A stretch of DNA of 64,000 bases from Triplophysa rosa (lineage: Eukaryota; Chordata; Actinopteri; Cypriniformes; Nemacheilidae), in the NCBI RefSeq assembly GCF_024868665.1, contig NW_026634143.1, forward strand, positions 514,190 to 578,189, written 5' to 3'. How positions within the stretch are numbered: position 1 is the first letter of the stretch; each line of letters starts with the position of its first letter. The notes beneath the pieces are model-generated. The model was not told the origin of the DNA, did no database searches, and worked only from the letters and a program-made list of their open reading frames with translations. Shown piece after piece: positions 43,901 through 57,200 of this stretch. The position numbers were made by a program, and so were the translations under genes.

Positions 43901-46900
43901 CGGGCTTGGAACAGACGCTTTTCCTATTTTTCACATCGCTTCCACATCGCAGCCTCTTGCGATTAGCAAATCGCAACGTCTCACATCGCGATTGCGATTC
44001 GATTTCGATTAATCGTTCAGCCCTAGTATACAGCAATGTTAATTATTACTAATACAGCTAGTTTTCCACATTAAAATGTTACATTTTTATTATGAATAGA
44101 AATGTATAATAGAAAAATATATATAATGTCTAATTATGTATGATGAAGAAAACCCTCCCTTTTTTAGCAAATCGTGCTATGGCTTGACATTTTTAGACGG
44201 TTACAGTATTTTTTTAAGGTCTTGTTTCTAAACATGTAAAAGTTTTGAAATGAATGCTTTTAAACATGCCAGACCTTGTGTGTTTAATGCCTGAAAAGGA
44301 AATTTGTTGATGCAAGTATTAAAAAAATCATGTTTGGAATCACCAAACAAATGCATTTACCAAAATACATGTGCCTGTTTCATGCCTGTTGTGAAGTCAT
44401 TTCTTTTTACTTTAAGTGAAAAATGAGAGGGAAATGCAATATGAGATGGACATGTAAAATGTGTGTGAATGATAGGATGCAGATAGTTCAGTTGAGTCTT
44501 GATAAAACAACAGAGAGGACCTGTTCATAAGCTATTACTGCACACTTCACGTGTCTTCATCTGATGAATTTACTAAACCTTTGAATGTTCACGTTTTTAT
44601 GAATATTTAGTTTTTTAGTAAGATTCAATTTGAATTTATTTCTAAAGTGTGTTTCACAACTTTGCATTGCAAAACAGCCTTACAGAAAAATACCTTTTTA
44701 CAGTAGAAGCACAAGAAACAACAGTATAGATTAATGAAAAGAAATGATATTGCTTGAGTTATAAAACACATGGTGTATTTAAGGAAGTTATTTGCGCTGT
44801 GTCCGTGCTATCATGCTTTTGCATCATTACGTTAGTTCTGTTATTGGCATGTCAGTCTTTCCATTTTTGCGAAACTTCTGCTTTTACAAAATGTTGTTAT
44901 AACCGACTCAATTCTCGTAGTGATTTTAGATGGAGCAGTACTTCCTACTGAGCAAAGAGCCGTAGTTCACGGAAGAGCTGTGCTTAAAACGCAGAATGGA
45001 TTTCAGATTCGCCCTAGACTGGTATAATTAGTGTGAATCACGATATATATCGTCCCACCAGCCCTAGTTATATGTGACCCTGGATCACAAAACCAGTCTT
45101 AAGTAGCACGGGAACATTTTTAGTAAAAGACAAAAATACATTGTGTGGGTCAAAATTATCGATTTTTCTTTTATGCCTAAAATCATTAGGATATTAAGTA
45201 AAGATCATGTTCCATGAAGATATTTTGTAAATTTGCTACCTTAAATATATAAAAACTTTATTTTTGTGAGTGGATGGTCTGCCACAGTGCCCCTGATTAA
45301 CAACTTCAAAGGCAATTTTCTCAATATTTTGATTTTTTTTAACAGCGCCTCCACTGTGGCGTAATGTTGCAACTGCAGTTACAAATGACAGTCTGTTAAA
45401 TGCACGCAGCATTTCTTGTGAAGACTCGCAACATAATTTTGGCAATAGCCTGAGGTGGCACGACATTTGACAGAGGCGGCCGCCTCCAATTTCTCTATGC
45501 AGGAAAAACCCTGAATAAGAATTTATTATAAATGAATTAATACATCTTAACAGGACATAAACAAAACAATAAGAACAAAACAAGTTGTCCAGCAGGGAAG
45601 GTCCAAGGATCCGGCCACCACGACTAAATGCAGTCTTCAATTATATCGGCAACAGGTGCACCTCATCAAGCAGGTCGGCACCAGGAGATTCACCTGAAAC
45701 GCACACATATGACCTGCAGGGGTCGTAACAGTTAGCATTGAATGACGAGGGGTGTGCACTCACTAAATGTCTTTTTATGGTATTGGGGAAGGATATTCTC
45801 AGCCTCAGACGCACCGTTGGTTGAACGTCTGATGCATACGACACACTTAACTTAGGTTCATGGCATAAACTTTCGACACGTTGTTGAATGAACATCGCTC
45901 CGTTACTGTGGGGACATTTCCACGCCCCTAAATTTGACACGGCACCAAACGAAACGAAACGAAATATGAAGATGCGAGTCTAGGGGAAGAATTGCTCAGA
46001 CTGTCGTGTCAGAATGAGAAGGCCAGAGGCGACCTCATCTAAACATCACGCTGTCGCGCTGGTTATCATGTCAGAGGTTAATAGTGTGCAACCGGTTTGC
46101 TTTACCTGGCTGAAATGCTGTCAGTGAAGTCACGGGTGTAAACAGCATTACTCTCTGCTCTGTTTTCAAGGAGAACACAGTCTCTTCATGGACCCAGTCC
46201 TGTCACCACATTTGGACCCAAAGCCTGCATGCTGAGGAACCCTAAAGCGGTCATGTAAGTGTCTACTTGATAAAGCTTTGAGGTTTGTGATGAGAGAATC
46301 AAAGTCATGCGATTCACGCCACTGAATGCATGTTGTATAGATAGATTTATTGTTTTGTTTGTACTGTAACTCAGTAACGAGCAGGGCACAGGTTTCTTCT
46401 GTCACATTAGCTGTGAGAATGGATGGACGTGTTCAACATGTGCGCTGTCTGACAGATGTTTACATCAACGTTTTGCATGATCGATTTCTTTCTGGCAGTC
46501 TTAACACGTCTTTGTATCATTTTGCGACATTCTCAACCAAACACATTATAGCATTGTTGTTGGTTTCTGTTGCTTTTTTATTGTCATTCTCTCTTTTGAT
46601 TTCTGCTTGACATCACCAGGTGTCTTCTGTTTGGGCGTGTGTAAGTGCGCACACAGACGTTGTGCGTAAACATCATCTTATAATCATCTTGACGTTGCTG
46701 TAAAGCTGGTCATTTTTGCACCACACACCCTCTGTTAACGAACCGCCGACACCCACGGGAATGACCCTGGTGACGTTTGTGTGTAGAGAAGAGTTATCCC
46801 GCTGCGATAATGTTTACAACTTTTTTCTAACTCTTAAGGCCACTGTACATCGAGTCCAAAATTTGCGTCCGAAATTTCCACACGTTAAAAAATAAATACG

Positions 46901-49900
46901 ACCTCACGTTGTGTCAATCACATTTACACACTGCCTCCGATATTTTCGTCCGTCATAAAAACATTCGGACTGTGTTAGATTTTCTGCGTTTTTCGCATCC
47001 GTAGCAAGCAATTTGAGAGGCATTTTGACAAATCAGAGACACCGTACAAACGAGCGCCAAATACGTAAAAACGCATACGAAAATTTCATACTGTATGTGC
47101 AAAGACCTTTAGACTTCTATAGAGCTTGTTAATCGAGGTCACGCCGCGTTGAATGTTGCGCCATCCTGGGAGGATGCCCTGCCCTGGTTCTTTCACTTTC
47201 GATTTCTCCATCATATCAAACAAAACAAGTAACGGTACATATCAAAACAATAGTAGCAGTGGGGTATTAACCTCCCAAGATGGCGGCGCCACTGCGTCAG
47301 CTTCACATGCTCTATTGTGAGTGAATGTTCTTTGATTATTATTTTTCTTTTTTTTGTTGTTGTCATTAATGTTATACAACAAATGGCATTGGTTGAGTTG
47401 AACTGTTTTACTGCACCTGGAACGTTCCTCCAAAGCTTGGAGTGTGTAATAAACACACGATGGAAGTGTGCGTTTCTTTACATTCAGGTATATTCAAGAT
47501 CCAGCCAGTCAGAGATTGACATGGAGTAAGCCACCCAAAAGTGTCCTTGTTATCAAGAAAATCAGAGACGCCAGTCTGCTGCAGCCTTTCAAAGAGCTCT
47601 GCATTTTCCTGACACAGGTGACAACCACACCATCACAAAACCATAAACGTGCTTCACTTCCGTGTTCTCTGAGCTCGTATATTTGTTCTCAGAAAAGTAT
47701 GATTGTTTACGTGGAGTGGAAAGTCATGGAGGATCCAGCCATTGCCAATGACGAAAGCTTCACTTCCATCACAAAAAACTTTTGCACTTTTAGAGAAGGT
47801 GAGACATTATTTAAACTTATACACCGCTCTCTGGAATACTTCACACTGATTGGTCATAAATTTCCCGACACCACTCGGTTAAACTGACAACACACTGCTC
47901 ATTCGGCTACCCCGAGTCATCCTGAACCGTACTGCTTCTCATTCCAACATAAACTAAATCGCAAACAGTCTTCAGACTACTTTTGAGATCTCTGTAGCAC
48001 CACCGGCGGTTCAAACTTCACAAAATTAAAAGTGTATACTGCCTAGACCAGGGCAAGTCAACTGGCGGCCCGCGGGCCAAATGCGGCCTGCCAATCATCT
48101 TGACCCTGGCCCGCCTTAACATTTCAAAAAAGTGGAGAGACTTTAGGAATGGTGTGCTTTAAGAAATGCACGTCCTGAGACGCCATGCCTTTGAAAGTCC
48201 AAAACGCTGCTACATTCAATACGAAAGTAATTCCCGCGGCTCACAACGATTGACATCTTATAAAGCGATTTGATTGGTCTGTACAAGAAACTTGATGTTA
48301 TTTGCAATGTTATAATCGGCAATCCACAGTCGGTTTGCGCACGCATTATGCCGCGTTCCTAAACGCGTCTTGTGCCCTTGAAAATAACTGCAGGAAGAGT
48401 ACTACACCACGTGAACTGTCGTCTCAGATAAGGGGAAAACTATGTTGTTTTTATTACTGCGTTCATTTTGTATGATTTAAACGAAAAACAGCTGTTCATC
48501 TCCCTCCAGAACTTGCACTTCAAAGATCTGCCCTTCTAAGTGCGTGGGGCACATGAATGTGATTGGCATTCACCCGAAGGTGTGATAATAGCGCTCAGTC
48601 TCTCAACTGATTTGCTTTATAAGACGGCAGTTTAACGTCAAGGGGCAGGGATTACTTTTGTGCTTCATGTATTAGCGTTTTTACTTTTATTAAATAGACT
48701 TTCATTAATTCAACCAAATATCTTCTTAAATATCTTTTTGAATGAACAATGCCACCCACATCTATGGAAGTACTGGGGGACTGTGGGCAATTAAATTTTG
48801 GGGTAAACTAATGCATCTAGGAATATAAAATTCAATTAAAAAGACAATATCACTTTTAATTCAATATCATGAAAAGGCACAAATACTGGATGCAATATTT
48901 GTGTGCATGTTTTAATATATGACCTATAAGTAACAGCAACAAAAACAGTATAAAAGGAACAAAATGCAATAAATAACAGTAGAGATGTTGATATAAAACT
49001 GGCCCGCATCCTATTTATACTTTTGCAATCTGGCCCTCAAAGAAAAGTAGTTGAAGAGCCCTGGCCTAGACCGACTAGACCAACATGCAGTCACGTTGTA
49101 GAGAAACTAGAGAAATAATTCAGCAAGTATTCAAAGTTCAGGTTCAGTTTATAGTGGATCGGTAAAGTCCCAGTGAAATTAAAAATGACAATGCCTATTT
49201 TTTCCATGAAATATTGCAGCGTTTATTGTAAATAGTTTATCAATGTGGGTCATTCTCTCTTTTTAAAAATCGTGTGGCCTCATAATATTTAGTTAAAATC
49301 TGAAAATGCACTTCCGCCCTCTAGTGACAATCCAACGTAATGTTAGGCTCCTCCCCTTCAACTGTCAGTCTGCTGCCAGTTCCATTTCAAAATGCAACGG
49401 CTGTTTTTATACATCCAATCAGATCGCAGAGAAAGATGTAAGCCACACCCACTGTTTTTCTCATTCAAAATTCTATTTCACTCGGAAATGCGTCAAAATA
49501 CAGAAGTAAAAACGATCTCAACTTCCAGTTGAAGGGGACTTTAAGGCAAGATCTGTGTTTAAATGTGAATTTGTTTAAAGTGAATATTTTCAAACAAAGA
49601 CTGAAAAACCAAGTTATTCAAGTTTAAGAGAGTCTGTGTAATCATTTCAAAACCTCGTTATCTTGACTTCAGACACTTCTGCGTTTGTTCTTCATTCATT
49701 CACTGATTATATGTAAAGCAAACAGATGTACAGTGTTTGTATCTCTCCAGGAGTGATTCACTGAGCGCAGCTCTCCAGACCATAAACAGCTCGTTGAAGA
49801 TGTGTGAGGACAGGCATGTGGTTTGGCTGGTTTAGCGCTGGAATGACCCTGTGACCTATGACTTCTAGGGTTGCTCAGTGTCTGCTCCTGAGGGCAGATA

Positions 49901-52900
49901 TAATCTAACACCTGAATCCAGAAGCAGCAGCTGCAGAATCTGTGTGTCTTATAGGCCCAACATAACAGCTTTAACCTGACTGTCTGTATGAAAACATCCC
50001 GGTCGACAGCTTCTTGCCGTCCCCAATAGGACACTTTCATTAAAAAAACATGACTACATAGACAACAGTGATGGGAATTTTGATTCATTTGAGTGATTTG
50101 TTCTTTTTCAGTTCATTCACTAAAATGATTCGTTCAGACTCGTTCACTGATTTGTTCAGTGACCATTTCGTATTACATCCATAAGCCAATAGGTGGCGAA
50201 GATTTGGGTCTTATATGTAGCACAAGTCATTTTAATAACGTGTTTGTATTACTGTAATGAATATTACACTACAATATATCATATTCTGTTGTTGTTGTGA
50301 ACCAGAGTGACTTCAGAGTGATGAATTAGAAAGCATGGCAATCGCTCAATACAGCACTATTGAGCGATTGCCATGCTTTCTAATTCATTCGGTCAGCAGC
50401 TCCTCGTCTCGTTCACGAACGAGATGTGTGATTCGTATGTCAGATGACTGACTAGATCAGTAAAGAGACCAGTCTGATCACTTAAAAGTTTCTTTCAAAA
50501 AGAACCATTTGTTCACGAACGTAGACAAACTGCCTGATCAAGATTTGTGAAGGGAACATCTGGTTGATGGTTACATAACGTTTTGAGACGGGTTTCCAGC
50601 TCCTCCCGCTGGAAGAATCCTGCGCTTACATATACTGTACATGTGTATTGTTGTGGTTTTGAGGAACATTCCCTTTTTTGGGACGTTTAGGGTCACTCAC
50701 TCATAAATTATGAAATAAACGAAATAAATTAAGATGCACCGATTGCAATTTTCTTCGCCGATTCCGGTTTCCGATTTTTTTATAAGTGAAACCTGCCGAT
50801 TCCGATTTTCTATCCAAAAACTATAATTGACAGTATATATAAAACCATATTTACTTTTCTTCGATTCACATTTTTTTCATAATACATTTTGTTTTCATAA
50901 TACAAATTATTGAACAGTACAATTTTCCCAAATTTCCCTAAATGCAGTTCTCCATTACAGAATCTTCTCTCACCCAAACAACTCTTAAATTGAAGAACTC
51001 TGTGACCGAAAAGAAGTATAAATGATAAAATATAATTAAACATGTCACTTAATTTACCTTTTTCATTTTTGTACTCATCTCACAAAACTATGGATAAAAT
51101 AGTACTTCAACTTTATTCTTGTCTGTTTCTTTTTATGAAACTAATATTGCTTTATTTCATTTTTTGGTCTTTATCTTTGGTCTGTAGTATTAAAAGAAGT
51201 GGGTTGGTTCATTTAAAGGTGCGATGAAGTGGGCTTGTTTATTGTTTTATACTGTTGTATGAGGTCTACTTATGACGTTCACGTGGTTTTGACATTCAAA
51301 AACATCAAAATCAATAAGTAATGGGCTATTTTCTACCCTGGTTTTGAGGCCAGCTCTACAAACGATCGGTTTTAATGGGCGTTTCGCCATGAAGGCTTGG
51401 AAGTAAACGCCCACTGCTATGATTGGATAGCAGTTTGCGTAGTAAACTTAGTTGGAGCCTTCTGTGAATTTGGTTAGATACGTAACGTTAGGTTACACAT
51501 TAGCACCATTCGCACGAGATTAGCATTATCTGAGGACCTCGTGTGATTTATAAATGACCTCCCCACATCAGTATTTCATGTGACGCATTCGCACGGGATG
51601 ATTTTACTCAAGTTTACTGATTTATTTCCCGGATGTGATGGCAAGGCTTTGTGTATAGTTTGTATAGCCTATAGTTGTATTGTGTTTAATGATATATGAC
51701 TGTACCTGTCAGCATTTGAGACCCGTGATCGCGAACCGGACAGATCACCGCGATCGCGGGTCTCAAATGTTACGAGAGTTTCCATGATAAATAAACAAAC
51801 GGGAGACTCCCGGTAAATTTATGGATATCACCCAGCACCCGAAATAATACCAAAACACTTAAAACAGCCTCCATTATTCGCAAACAGTGGATAAAACCTT
51901 GAAAAATTATATATGAGCCCGCCAAATCACAGAGATGCCGATTCGCAAGTGATTAAGATCACAGACAACCTCTGCAATTATTACAAATGACTAACGTTAC
52001 AGGTCCACAGGTAATACTAACTTAATCCCGTGGTCATATCAAGCGATCAATAATAAAGCAATCGTGACGCATAGTACAAAAATGTTTTACTCGCATAAGA
52101 TTGCTGCGCCATTCCTATCAGATCCAATATTGACGGCACAGCACTGCTTTTTCATTTTAGTCTCTCCACAAATCCAGCATTGACCTGTGCCTTGTTCAGG
52201 AAGGAATCCTCGGAGAAATGAAACGAACAAACACTCCATGTTTTTCCCACATGAGCTGGAACGTCTTTAAAAATAAACTTTAACCCCGCGTTCCTAATAT
52301 CAGAATCCGAAGGAAGATTATGCAGCGACTGTGTTCTTCCACGACCAGGGATGGCACAATATTTAGCTATCTTTAACTGCATGTTTGTTTATTGCTCGCT
52401 CTCTCTATCTGGTTCCATGCCACTTGTGTTACTTCAGTCATGCGCGAACCAGTGGGCGTGGCTAGAGAAGTAGTCGTTGACATTCTTTCTGTGGAGGCGG
52501 TGTTCAACCTATAGATAGGTGCTTTCCAGAACCTGGTGTTCTCTGGGCCTGGTGTCAATAACAGATGTAATCTCAGTAACAAGGGCGTTTCAGTTCTGAC
52601 TCTTATATAACAAAAGCTCGGGTTAAAATTGTGTTTTTAATTCATGGCATCTTTAAGCTGCAACTTCATTAAAAAGTTAAAAAGTAAATTGTAGGCTACT
52701 CTAAAAAGTTTTATATATATATATACAATATATGCACTTTTTTTGTTAGTAAAGAACTGAATCAGATATACTGTATATCACACATATACTATAGGTTGAT
52801 TTATTCTTTTTTTTATATTTTGGATTTTAAAAACAAGTAGAAGTAGAAGTGTCAATTTACCTAAGTGAAATGACCATCGTTGTAACGTTAGACAAGCAAT

Positions 52901-54190
52901 TGGGTTGAATGGAATTGACTTTTGTTTTACACGGAGTGAACGATTTCAGCATGAGTTTAGCATCACTGTTAGCATGTAGTGCACCCAGAAACGAGACAGG
53001 CTGTGCACACGCACGTTTACATGTTTACTTGCGGCTTTGCGTGTACTGACGGCTGTGACATTATTGCCCGTGTTGCTGGCAACAGAAGATCGGCTTGGAA
53101 TCGGCAAGTCGTGAGACTGACCGGCCGGTCACGGCGATCATGCGAAAAACCATCCGATTCCGGTCTCTGGCCGGTCAATCGGTGCACCTCTAAAATAAAT
53201 GACAACTGTGTTAGAATTGAAACTTGTTTCCATCTGTCTGAAATGTGTTTGTGTGTGTTACAGATTATGATGATATATCCAATCATGTAGACTTTATCAT
53301 TTGCTTGGGAGGAGATGGGACGTTACTATATGCTTCTTCTCTTTTCCAGGTTTGAAAACCACTCTATAAGCAAACGTAATGTTCGAAAGCATGATAAAGA
53401 TTTTGATCAATCTATGAAGGAATATATAACATGGATCAATCTGCTTCTTTGTAAATGAACTCATATTTAAAGTTCTGCGCATTGTGTTTGTTGAGATGAG
53501 AATGATGACCGTCGTGTGTGTGTGTGATGTAGGAGAGTGTTCCTCCTGTCATGGCCTTTCATCTGGGCTCTCTGGGGTTTCTCACACCCTTTGACTTCAA
53601 CACATATCAGTCTCAGGTCACACAGGTTATTGAAGGTAAGTGGTGAGGATGAGGGCGTGTTCAGTTTGTGAAGGGCGGTAGTGTTTCTTCTGCTCATACT
53701 GACTTCAACATTCTTCTCGTGCTTTAAGAAGGTCGAAGTAATCTTCCTTTATAATCGTAAAAACTGCAAACCCGATGATATATAAATATGAGGCATTGAG
53801 GCGGTTCCCCAGACAGGGATTAGATTAAGACAGGACTACAAACATGCCTTATAAATAAACATTATGCTGTTTGCAGTTCTGTATTTTAGTCTAGGACCAG
53901 TCTTAAGCCCTGTATGAGAAACCAGCTCGTCATGTTTATGCTGTTTGATATTCTAGTTGATTAGATCTAGTGATATTGTTTGAAGGGTTGTTCAGTATGT
54001 GGCTGTTCATCTCTGTAGGTAATGCTGCGATCGTGCTGCGCACTCGTCTGAAGGTGAAGGTGGTGAAAGAGTGCAGAGAGAAGAATGGAGCGCTGGATGA
54101 AAAGAGTCTGATCATCACTAAAGCAGACACCGAGCCCACTCGCAGAACTAAGCAATATCAAGTTAGTAGCAGCAAACAGACACGTCACAG

Positions 54191-54231
<41 letters not shown>

Positions 54232-57200
54232 ATGTGTTCATGTTTGTATATCCCGGTGGGGACCTAAACCTGAATGCACACCAACACATGGGGACTCGTG
54301 TCACCGTGGGGACCAAAATTGAGGTCCTCATGGGCACAAAAGCTTATAAATTGTACAGAACAATATTTGTTAAAAATCTAAAAATGCAAAAAGTGTTCTA
54401 TGATCTTTAGGTTTAGGGGTTGGGTTAGGGGTAGGGGATAAAATATACAGTTTGTACAGTATACAACTCATTACGCCTATGGACTGTCCCCACGGAGATA
54501 ATAAACCAAATCATTTTTGCGGCTTGTCCAATTTACTTAACTAACTTAAGTTGAATCAACACAACTTTTGGAAACTTGGGTCACAACATGATTTTTTTAT
54601 GTTTAGTCATATAACTGAATCCATTCATCGTGGGACAACATAAAGGAGTTGTGTTGTGTTAACATAAAATTGTTACAATTGGGCAGAGGACTTATTTTCC
54701 CAGCATGCTTTGCGTATGACTGCATTTATGAGAGTTATTTTTTTTTATTAGTGTTATTTTATGCATTTTTTAGTAAAGAGAAACACTTGTTAGTGTTTAA
54801 TGTTCATTTATCTTTAAGGTTTTGAAGAGTTTGTTATATTTTTGAGTTTTGTGGCTACCATTATTCAGCAAAGCGTTGCCTTTGGTTAGGGAGTGGGCGG
54901 TTACATTTTTAACTTTGAACTTCTGTTGAGTTCTCGTAACTCAATATCTACTTATTGAAGACAAATGAAGTTTTGTCTGATTATTAATAAAAATGTATAA
55001 AGTTAAAAACTGTTCTTTGATGCCTTTATTGAATAAACGATTCGTTTAAAAAAAACGTTTTTTTTTAAATATTGGTTTCATGTAAAATATATATTTTAGC
55101 ATAATTGAACTTCATCAAGTTAATGATTTAAAACAAAAACAAGACTCTTAATCTGATTCAACTAAACAACATTGCATTATCTTTATGTAAGTATCTTAAG
55201 TTTACTGAAATAGATAATGTTACTTAATTTCAACGTAATCCAGTTATGTGGATATAAAAAAGTTAATAAAGTTGATTGAACATATCATTTTTTTGAGTGT
55301 GTATGTATGTGTGTGTGTGCGTGCGTGTCTACCGGACGGCCGTACAGGGAACATGTGTTCAAAAATGAGTTCATTTGTTCAGGAAGTGAATTCATGAGTA
55401 ATGGTGTAAATACAGTACAATAGCAGCTATAAGGAAGTGTTTGAGTTTGTATGAGGGTGTGTGTGTGTGTGTGATCCTGATTAAAGCAGTAATCCAGTAG
55501 TGTGTCAATGTGTGAAGAAATCAGATTTAAGCACATTGCTTTTAATACAACTAACAGGAGCCCGGGAAGAAAACAAACAAAACAGAATGTGCGGTCAGTC
55601 GTAGGTGTGTGTTTATTCTCATTTAACAACGACAGCTCGTCCAATCAGAATACAGAGTCTGACCTCTATCTGTGTTTGTCTTTCTGTGTCAGGTGCTGAA
55701 TGAAGTGGTGGTGGACAGAGGTCCGTCCTCATACCTGTCTAATGTTGACCTGTTTCTGGATGGTCATCTCATCACTACTGTACAAGGGGATGGTTAGTTT
55801 GTCCTTAACCTAATGGTTTTCTTTTCATGAGCAAAGGATTAAAGGTGTGAAGGCACCCACGTACTGTATGTGCTGAAAGAATGATTATGAGAAGGACTGG
55901 TTTATTTTATTTCCTCGTGTTTTTATTTCCTTGTTAGTGAGTAGTGAATGAATGACTAAAGAAAAGACGGAACAAATGTATAAATAAATACATTGAATTC
56001 ATTCTGAAAAGTCTGTGTTTCTTAAATACAGACATTTGTTAAAGTATGCTAAAATATGTAGAGCATAACACATAAATAAAACACACACACTTTACTAAAT
56101 GGTGTCTGACAAATGTAAACTATTAAGTTTAATTTGATTTAATTGTGACCTTGACATATTTTGCCCCCAAAAAGTATTTAAGAAGAGAATCACTAATAAA
56201 AAACTATAATCTTGTGTTTTTATTATTGTTATCTTTTTATAAATAAAAATCTGTTTCTCACTTCTGATATATAACATTTTGTCATGTTGGATTTTCATTG
56301 GTATTGTTAAATAATAATAAAAAACTATTTTCCGCTCTTAACAGGATTCTTAGTGTACGAACGTTTCTCCAAACCATTACAATTTGTAATGCGTTTAATG
56401 TCTTTTGATGTTAAGTGCAATGTTCAATAAAGAGTTTATTATTTCCGGTATGGAACGAGTAGGGTCAAACAACTTTTTTTGTTTAAACTGCCGTAAACGG
56501 TTTCAATTGGAAGTAGATGCAGTTTCACAAATCGTGTTTCCGGGACGGATCGGGTAGCGACAGGATTGTATTGCTGCATGGAAGGTGTTTGATCTGTGAG
56601 GCCCAACATATTTCTGATGGGAAGATCAGGTTATTTAATGTGTGTGTCTGTGAGTCTTTACTCGGGAGAATGAACAAGCTTCCAGCAGTCACACCCGTAA
56701 TTCTCCCACAATTAAACTCGCATCCATTGAAAGATAACAGATTAAAGAGGATATTAAAACCTACATTAAGATGATGTTAGCCCCAGATAATGTTCTTGGT
56801 TTAAGCCTTGTTTAAGTTAAGTGAGGTTTAATCGTAAAACGGATAATCGATGTAGAATAAACTAATAACAAAAACAGTGTTTTCCAAAATCTTGCTTATT
56901 CTTTGTTTGCAGTGATATGATTTGAGTTTGTAAGCGTTATGAGTTAAAAGATGTTTTGTGTGTCTGTCAGGTGTGATCGTGTCCACGCCCACAGGAAGTA
57001 CAGCATACGCTGTGGCGGCCGGTGCGTCTATGATCCATCCCAACGTTCCAGCCACCATGATCACACCCATCTGCCCGCACTCGTTGTCCTTCAGACCCAT
57101 CATAGTGCCTGCTGGTGTCGAGCTGAAGGTAAACACAGCTGCTCTTCTCTCTCTGTGAGGGAGTGCGTGAAGACGCTCTCTTAACCCTCTTCTCTTCTGT

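Larger units (their letters stand above)
50730..53192. mobile_element. hAT-like element in nadk intron 4 (AGATGCACCGAT termini)
   Basis: The 2463-bp element starts TAAGATGCACCGAT and ends ATCGGTGCACCTCTA. Subterminal CCGATTCCG motifs occur on both sides. Exact 8-bp duplications AAATAAAT flank it (50722-50729, 53193-53200). It carries a nested TTAA element but no transposase of its own. Its right edge is 63 bp from the splice acceptor of the next nadk exon. Confidence 0.93.

Noticed and set aside
43386..44036. Minus-strand frames of 83-105 codons with repeated [12 protein letters not shown] blocks
   Set aside because: The repetition comes from a short tandem DNA duplication inside a hAT-like element.
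47468..47887. 139-codon plus-strand frame spanning two nadk exons
   Set aside because: It reads through a real intron (47618-47692); homology to NADK and good splice sites support two separate exons.
54400..54445. GGGTTAGGGG-like run that might be an interstitial telomere
   Set aside because: The motif is irregular and forms part of a common dispersed fish repeat.
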